From positions 510,773,665-510,837,664 of the forward strand of contig NC_045427.1 of NCBI RefSeq assembly GCF_902635505.1: a stretch of DNA of 64,000 bases, given 5' to 3'. Origin of the DNA: Sarcophilus harrisii (taxonomy: Eukaryota; Chordata; Mammalia; Dasyuromorphia; Dasyuridae). Position 1 is the stretch's first letter; every line of letters begins with the position of its first letter. Both the position numbers and the translations under genes were made by a program. This document shows, one piece after another, positions 57,890-64,000 of the stretch. Under the pieces are notes generated by a model, which was not told the DNA's origin, did no database searches, and saw nothing but the letters and a program-made list of their open reading frames with translations.

Positions 57890-58200
57890 AATCATTATTT
57901 ATAATACAAAAGTCTAGGAAAAATACAAACCCAATAATTGAGGAATGGCTGAACAAACTGCAGTATATGAATGTAATGAAATATTATGCTGTAAGAAATG
58001 ACAAAATATGAATAATTTAGAGAAACATGGAAAGATGCACATGCAGTGATGCAAACTAAAGAAAGCAGAGTCAAAAAAACAATATACATCATAGCTACAA
58101 TGGTATAAAGAAAAACACATCTAAATGCAAAACTGAGGTAAAATATAAAAGTCAAATATCAGTACTAATTTATTAAGATTAATTTCTTACTTAATTTATT
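57890..58200 (+). mobile_element. L1 ORF2 C-terminal fragment, sense
   Basis: Plus-strand translation around 57930-58020 gives NPIIEEWLNKLQYMNVMKYY then VRND, parallel to WLNKLWYMNIMEYYCSVRND in the L1 at 16565. It is diverged and broken. Confidence 0.7.
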
Positions 58201-58339
58201 AAGATTAAGCTGCTGAGTTGTCAATTGCTAGCATGTACTAAGTAGTTTTGCTTAAGTACTTTCAAGAAATGTACTTTATAGGGAGGATTGTTTAGGTAGT
58301 GGTTGAGAGGTAGCTATTACATCAACACATGCTATAACA

Positions 58340-58480
58340 ACATTAAAAAAGAACTATAATGACATTAAAAAGCTAGAGCTGTCTAAAAGTAAAATGAATT
58401 GCCTTAAGTAATAATGACTTTCTTGTTTTTAAGCTAAGTCAGCATGATCATTGGTGAGATTTTTTTGTAGAAACTCCTAC
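58340..58480 (+). repeat. CR1/L3-like tail fragment
   Basis: 'aaaagctagagctgtctaaa', 'agtaaaatgaattgcctta' and 'catgatcattggtgagattt' match the CR1/L3 3'-end order. Confidence 0.45.
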
Positions 58481-58625
58481 CATTATGTAAATTGGAACCT
58501 TATTTATTTACCTACAAAACCACTAAAAAATTTATTATTATTATTATGAAGCATCTCCTTGAAGACCACTACTGATGGAAGATAGAACCTCATGAAGCAG
58601 CCTATCTTATTTTCATATACTTCTT

Positions 58626-58810
58626 ATGAAGTTTTTTTTTCCTTTTATTCACTTTTATAATTTAATATTATTATTTCCTTTTCCCTTTTATTTATTTGTC
58701 CTATTCACTTATTTATTATTATTTCTTTTATTTATTTATTCCCTTTTATATTTCTGTTTATTTTCCATTTATTATTTATCTTCCATTTATTCCTTTTTAA
58801 AATTTTTCCC
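58626..58810. repeat. TTTA/CTTT-rich low-complexity
   Basis: About 180 bases of TTTATT and CCTTTT units; the phenylalanine/leucine-rich frame across it is compositional. Confidence 0.85.
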
Positions 58811-58929
58811 TTTTCCCCTTAGTTTATTTCCTATAACTTTAGCCCAATAGTCCTCATTCTATTGTAAAGAGGATTTTTGCCGCAGGTATGTTTTAATGAG
58901 GTGACCTCTGAGGTCCTTTCCAACTCTGA

Positions 58930-59175
58930 GATTATATGATCCATTGATTTACTGAACTCCGATTTTGTGTAAGACACAATGCTGAATATCCTATGGGATG
59001 CAAAGGTGTATAAAGCAAGGCCTTGGACTTTAACAAACACAGCAAACACAAATAATGATAGCCCAAGGTAGAATGCCAGAAGTGCCAAAGAGGAGGAAGA
59101 GATCATTTTAACCTAGGAAGGTCAAGACAAATTTCAAGGAAAAGGTGACATCTGAGTTTTGAATGATACCTAGGA
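58930..59175 (+). repeat. Fragment of the long unnamed repeat family
   Basis: 'gtgtaagacacaatgctgaa', 'ggccttggactttaacaaac', 'aaggtgacatctgagttttg'. Confidence 0.5.
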
Positions 59176-59372
59176 TTTCATTACCTATTATCTAGAACTA
59201 CATTGAACTGGGTTCAATGGAAATTTCCAAAGATTGAAATATTTTATTTCCCCTTAGGAAGAAAAAGATTAATCATATATTAGGAGGAAAGAAAAAGAAG
59301 AGAATGGTAAAGAAGGAAAGGAAGAAAAGTGAGAGCAAGAGGCTTACTTTGCTCAGTTTCCCCTTCCCACAG

Positions 59373-59555
59373 GTGGATGGCATGCTGGAGAAATGGATTT
59401 GGGAAATGGCAGCAGCACTCAAGTCTCAGAAATCCACTCAAGTGAATGTGATTGTTGCTGACTGGATCACCTTGGCACACCGACACTATGCTATTGCTGT
59501 CAGAAACACTCGGCAAGTTGGCCAGGAAATTGCAAGTTTCCTGGAGTGGCTAGAG
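59373..59555 (+). CDS. LIPC: Hepatic lipase exon 3
   Basis: The exon is 61 codons, from VDGMLEKWIWEM to QEIASFLEWLE, with acceptor 'cccttcccacag' and donor GTAAGA at 59556. Both borders are phase 0. It aligns without gaps to human hepatic lipase (VDGVLENWIW...LLRWLE); by my count from memory about 42 of 61 residues are identical. It holds the conserved lipase segments DWITLAH and YAIAVRNTR of the N-terminal alpha/beta-hydrolase domain. It follows exon 2 after an 8.7 kb intron and precedes exon 4 after 3.9 kb. The open frame runs on into both introns, so the borders rest on the splice sites and the homology. Nothing suggests a pseudogene: the introns are retained and there is no stop or frameshift. 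Confidence 0.96.
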
Positions 59556-62369
59556 GTAAGAACTTTCACCTCCTCTTCTATTCCTTTCTTCTCAGAACCA
59601 ATTCCAGGAGCCTGAGTAAATAGAGTTTACTTTAATCTACTTAATTTAATTCACTTAAAGGCTATTTAGTAAATCATTTCTGGATCTCATTGGTTTAGAT
59701 ATTTACCGTTTGTTAAGATATATCTCATCCATAAAATCCTCAGAGAAGTAATTTTTGCAAACATTTAAATTGTTTCATAAATACCGAATTCAGCAAGAAT
59801 AAAATAGAAAAGGTCATTTCTTTTGCCTGCAAGAAGACCTTGAAACCCAGTAGATAGCCTGCAAATAGAATAAAATTCAGGATAAAATGTTTATCCCTCC
59901 AATTAAAAGTGAAAAAATGCTGCTATGATTTCTATTAATGATTTGACATTCAAAGTATCCTTTAAATCAGAAACTCTGCTCCCTGCTTTATTATTACAAA
60001 TCTATAGGGCAATTAATTTAAGGTAATACTATGTGTTCTTATAGGTGCAAATTTTGAACTACTTGAAAATTCTTTAGGAGAAATTCCATGAAAATTCCTC
60101 AAACTATTACTGTTATTCTTTGGAGACAACCTTTTTTTTCTGTAAATTGTGATATCATATTCCTCACTTTCCAGAACGGCAAATTAGGAGTTTTCTCTCT
60201 TGAAAAAGAGGGTTTCTGTAAGGCAGGTTAACATACACACATAATTTCTGCTTCCAGGAAGCTGAGGCTGACAAGTCTCTTGACATAGAGAGTTCAGAGT
60301 AACTATAGACTAAGCTGATTGTGTATCCACATTAAATTCAGCATTAGGTTAAAACTGCTGTGCTAATTAAAGGAGGATCAAACTTATAACTTCCAGTCTA
60401 GATGAAATAGGAAGATCAAAAAGGGAGACAGGAAGGAAGGGAGGATGAAGGAAGAAAGGCAGGATTTCAAGAACACTAATATTTTCAAATTTTAAGTCAT
60501 TAAAATTCATTTTATAGCAAATTCTAATATTTACTTTTTTTAAATCTAGAGGATCATAATAGTAGTTTGAATGCATAAACTATATATTTGCCTACCAGAG
60601 ACATTGACAAACATGTCTTCCACTTTCCTAATCATAATACATTAGGTTCTTTGTACCCTAGTCAGGTGGTATATTTGCATAAAGGTAATGGGCCTCTGTC
60701 TCACTCTTCTAGTAGCTTTTTCTCCCCATCACTTTTCACTTATACTTATACATTTTCATATTTATTCCATATGTTGTACCTTTCTCTATATATTCTCTCC
60801 CTTTTTTATCCCTTTAATTCACCACAATATAGATATAAAGCATATTTAAATGTTTTATTAATACTTTTAACTTTTTATTCCACCTTTATTTTTGGATATT
60901 ATTACCTCTTCCTCCCCCTAAAAAAGAAACCTTTTAGTGAATTAATACAATTAATCATTAACTAGCTGATATTCCTGTAGCCACATCTGAAAGCAACATA
61001 TGAAGTAAGTTTAAATATGTTTTATTTATTGAATAGAAGTAGTTCTTCCCTGTTCTTAATGTAAAAAGCAGATGATTAAATATGTTTATATTATGTTTAA
61101 ACTTAGATTGCCTGTGATCAATTTTTTTTCTTATATGTTAAAGGTCCTTAGGAGGAAGAAAAGGCTTTCAGTCTTGCATTAGAGTTTTCAGAATAAAATA
61201 ATGGATTTCCCTCATTTTCCCCCAGGATTGATACTGAAGTAGAAGTCTGATAGCAAAAGCAAACATTCCATCCTTGCTCTAGTTGGCAGAATTTTCAATA
61301 AGTTTGAGAATCTCCTCAAAAAGACCAAAAAATTTTTAAATGAAATTGTTACTTTCTCCCAGAAAGAGACTAGCTGGCATAATTGAGAATAACCAGATTT
61401 CACTGTGAGACAGACTTCAGAGTTCTTTTCATCGTCGGTGCTGAGGTTTCTAATCTCAGACTTGCCAACAGTCTTTAAAGAATACTCAGTTCAAGCCATA
61501 CTTGAACAATAATCACTTCTACAATAACTCTAAGAAGTGACTTCCCATCTTTTGTCTGAATAGCTCTTAAGAGGAAGAACCCATGATCTTACATTATATT
61601 TTTGACTAACACATTCTTTGGAAGTTTTTCTTTATACCAAACCTAAATTTAAATTGTGGCTTCTAATCATTGTCCATAGATCTGCACTCTGGGGCAAAGA
61701 GCAAATTAAATTCTTTTGACAATTAGACAATTAGATGGACTAAGTTTCTAGAAAATCTCCTTTCCTATTATTATAAATATCTTGGAGGCTGGATACGGAG
61801 TATGAGGGGGCATTCTACCTCCTATCTTCTGGAAGTTGTGTCAGGATATTCCTCAAGCACTCAACCAACATGATAAGGGGTGGGGAGTGCAGTGGGAAAA
61901 GAGTCCACAAGCAAACTATCCTGAACCCAGAGAAGGGGGAACAACCACCAGCTTCTGCAGTCTGAAATCTGACTGATCCCACATAGTAGGCACAGGAATT
62001 GATCAACAATTCCTCCAGTATTCCTCCAGTATCTTACCTCTCTTATTAGGTGAACTGAACTAAAAACAACCACATCTAAGGTACCAAGTCCATCCGCAAG
62101 ACAGTCCTCTCCATTGCCAAATTGTTCTCCTTGGTTAATTTAAATTTTAAAAAATAACAAAAATACCACTGCCAGATGTTACAACCAACATCAATAAAAG
62201 AATCTGTAGTCACATATACAAAGGCAACAACTTTAGCTTCTATAGCAAAATTTTAACTCTCCTAGTAATCTTACATCTGAAAAGGGACAATCTACACCTT
62301 TTTCAACTATTCATACATGACTTCAGCTGACAGGATCATATTTAAAGCAGTTACCTACCAATGGCAATT

Positions 62370-62790
62370 TAATTAAATTAATCAATATATATTAGACATC
62401 TATCTATGCAGATTGCTGGACTAAGTGCCAAAAGATACAAAAAAATGAAAAAGATAGAATCCCTGTCCTTGTAGAGTTTATAATATAATAATGAAGACTT
62501 TTTTTAAAAAAATTATTAAACACTATATGCAAGGCACTGTGCTGAATTCTGGGGATACAAATAGAAAAGTAAGGTAGCAAGAGACATCTTTTCATCTTTA
62601 GTGGAATGGTAGGTAACCAATGGTATCATTTTATGATAATGAGGTCCATGGAAAGTAGACTCACTAAATCAGAAATTATTTATTAAACACCTGCTTAGTG
62701 CTATGCACTGTGCTGGGTATTAGAGATTTAACACAAAAGTGAGATACTTCCTGTCCTCAAACAGATTACATATGTTTGATACCCCAACAA
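62370..62790 (+). repeat. Three interspersed-repeat head fragments
   Basis: 'gaatccctgtccttgtagag' (62460), 'caaggcactgtgctgaattc' (62530) and 'ctatgcactgtgctgggtat' (62701) are short copies of the same head module as at 25225 and 50268. Confidence 0.55.
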
Positions 62791-62799
62791 CCGTGAATA

Positions 62800-63467
62800 C
62801 TTTCCCCTTTGGGGTGGGACAGAGGACATGGTTTTTGTATTATTTTTTTTTTGTTTTACTCCACCCCCTCTTTTTGTGACTAGAGACAATTTTTCTACTC
62901 CTCAGAAAATAGAAAATATACAAAATATACACTGTAGCCTATAAATGACATGAACAAGTATCTCTCTCCAGTGAATGCCATCTTCCCATCAGGGTTCTGT
63001 ATGCTGTTATGGAGAAAATCATAGCAGGATATAAAGACCCAAGCCATTCACTGTCTAGGTAATTGGAATTGAAAAGAAAAAAAAAATTCCCTGAATGTTT
63101 TTTGTCCATCTAGAGCTACTGTATTGGCTTCTGTGGGAGAAAGAAAACACATGAGGAGAAAAATCTGAGGCATACGTCAAATATTCCTGGAGACCCTATT
63201 CCCCTTCCTCTTTCAAGCTGAAAGAGGACTGGAGTAAGAGAAAACAGATCTGAGCCAATAGTTTCAAAGACTAAAGGGAATAGGGCAAGTCTTGATCTGA
63301 GCCAAGGGGTGTCAACAAGATTATCTATCCTTTTTCAATTTGAACCCAGACCCAAAGAATCCCTCGGCACTTGGGGGCAGTTCAGACGCACCATGGAGAG
63401 TTCCCATTGTGGACCATTTTAAGCCCTGCTTTTCTCATGCTAAAAACAAGGCACTGCTGTCTTCCAG
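62800..63467. other. 3' part of intron 3
   Basis: Unique-looking apart from a T-rich run at about 62845. 'gatctgagccaa' occurs twice (about 63248 and 63294). No further features. Confidence 0.5.
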
Positions 63468-63585
63468 GAGGCCGTTCAATTTTCAAGAAGCAATGTTCAT
63501 CTAATTGGGTACAGCCTTGGAGCTCATGTCTCAGGATTTGCTGGCAGCTATATTAATGGTACAAACAAGATTGGAAGAATTACAG
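63468..63585 (+). CDS. LIPC: Hepatic lipase exon 4 with catalytic serine
   Basis: The exon is 118 bases: 39 codons plus one base ([20 protein letters not shown]...KIGRIT-G), so intron 4 is phase 1. The acceptor is 'ctgtcttccag' and the donor GTAAAA at 63586. The G-x-S-x-G elbow GYSLGAH carries the nucleophilic serine (codon 63513-63515) of the Ser-Asp-His triad; the Asp and His lie in exons beyond the window. Relative to human (GSSIGGTHKIGRIT, from memory) this copy reads [14 protein letters not shown], which creates an Asn-Gly-Thr sequon at 63555-63563. HVSGFAG after the elbow is conserved. The frame is intact and the gene appears functional. Confidence 0.96.
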
Positions 63586-64000
63586 GTAAAAATGACTCAT
63601 AACTAATAATATCTGAAAACCCAGTTTGCTTTCTTCTTCATTCCCACACTGATGTTTTAAAGGACAGACCAACTTTTCCATCAGCATGGCAATTAAAGTT
63701 CCTTTTCTTCCTCTACTCTCTGGCAGATCACCACAGGATGAGTTGCAGTGATAATTCTAACATTATCACTGACACAGCTTCTCTTTTTAAAGTGTCTCAG
63801 GGTGAATTATAAACCTAATTCATATTGTCTCCCTTCCAATTAATATTTTTGGTAGATATACCAAAGTGTGTCTAAAATAAGACTATAAATACGTTTTTGT
63901 AGTAGGAGAGAGATAGAGACAGAAAGAGTCAGAGAAACAGAGACAGAGACAGAGAGAGATGAAGTTCTATATCCTAATTTGTCGTACTATTTGAGCCAAT
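63586..64000 (+). other. LIPC: LIPC intron 4, 5' start
   Basis: This begins with donor GTAAAA directly after exon 4 and runs off the window. It holds only a degenerate GA-rich microsatellite near its end. Confidence 0.9.
63905..63960. repeat. GA/GACA-rich microsatellite
   Basis: Degenerate 'agagacagagacagagagag' run in intron 4. Confidence 0.88.

Larger units (their letters stand above)
50650..59372 (+). other. LIPC: LIPC intron 2
   Basis: The intron is 8.7 kb, phase 0, GTATGA...CCCACAG. It contains a GGAA microsatellite with a probable solo LTR, an RTE-like LINE fossil, CR1/L3 fragments, an antisense CORE-SINE and an L1 ORF2 fragment. Confidence 0.93.
59556..63467 (+). other. LIPC: LIPC intron 3
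   Basis: The intron is 3.9 kb, phase 0, GTAAGA...CTTCCAG. Apart from short interspersed-repeat heads near 62370-62790 I recognise little repeat material. The stretch 59560-62370 is AT-rich and I see no feature in it. Confidence 0.93.

Noticed and set aside
1-64000. CRISPR array, prokaryotic operon, tRNA or rRNA genes
   Set aside because: None seen. The tRNA-like boxes belong to SINE heads and lack a tRNA fold.

Overview
The window comes from a marsupial genome. It carries the CORE-SINE family typical of marsupials (tRNA-type head, MIR-like core, tail ending in 'caagaaaaccccaaat...gactga'). It also has marsupial-type LINE-1 3' ends, an L1/HAL1 ORF1 fossil and ancient L2, MIR, CR1/L3 and RTE-like pieces. 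I cannot decide between American and Australian marsupials from the sequence alone.

The only protein-coding gene I can support is hepatic lipase (LIPC, + strand). Three consecutive exons are present: exon 2 (50462-50649), exon 3 (59373-59555) and exon 4 (63468-63585). All have canonical GT/AG borders, compatible phases (1, 0, 0, 1) and an open frame. They encode the mature N-terminus, the HGW segment and the catalytic-serine motif GYSLGAH of this secreted, heparan-sulfate-bound triglyceride/phospholipid lipase. Exon 1 (signal peptide) was not found. About 50 kb upstream of exon 2 is therefore read as the 3' part of a very large intron 1, as in human LIPC. The window ends in intron 4. The other open frames are short, low-complexity or inside repeats.

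Layout: 1-2850, antisense L1/HAL1 ORF1 fossil with a pyrimidine-rich tail of degenerate tandem units; 2.9-10.5 kb, MIR, CORE-SINEs, an L1 3' end, a mariner MITE and a hAT-like MITE; 10.5-11.7 and 16.1-17.6 kb, two copies of a long unnamed mammalian repeat, one hit by a SINE and one by a 5'-truncated L1, both with target duplications; 12.0-12.3 kb, a GC-rich non-repeat patch; 19-34 kb, dense MIR/L2/CORE-SINE; 35.3-36.8 kb, a repeat-poor stretch with HNF1-like and forkhead-like motifs; 38-45 kb, composite microsatellites and a third copy of the long repeat; 46.6-48 kb, an L2 split by an ~0.85 kb LTR-like insert; 51.7-52.5 kb, a GGAA microsatellite hosting a probable solo LTR; 54.0-55.5 kb, an RTE-like reverse transcriptase fossil; 56.7-58.5 kb, CR1/L3 and L1 pieces; 59.4-63.6 kb, LIPC exons 3 and 4.

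I found no convincing new biological system. The most useful leads are an apparently gained N-glycosylation sequon near the LIPC active site, candidate liver enhancers in intron 1, and several nested insertions that order the repeat families in time. Family names are from memory of consensus sequences; no database was searched.
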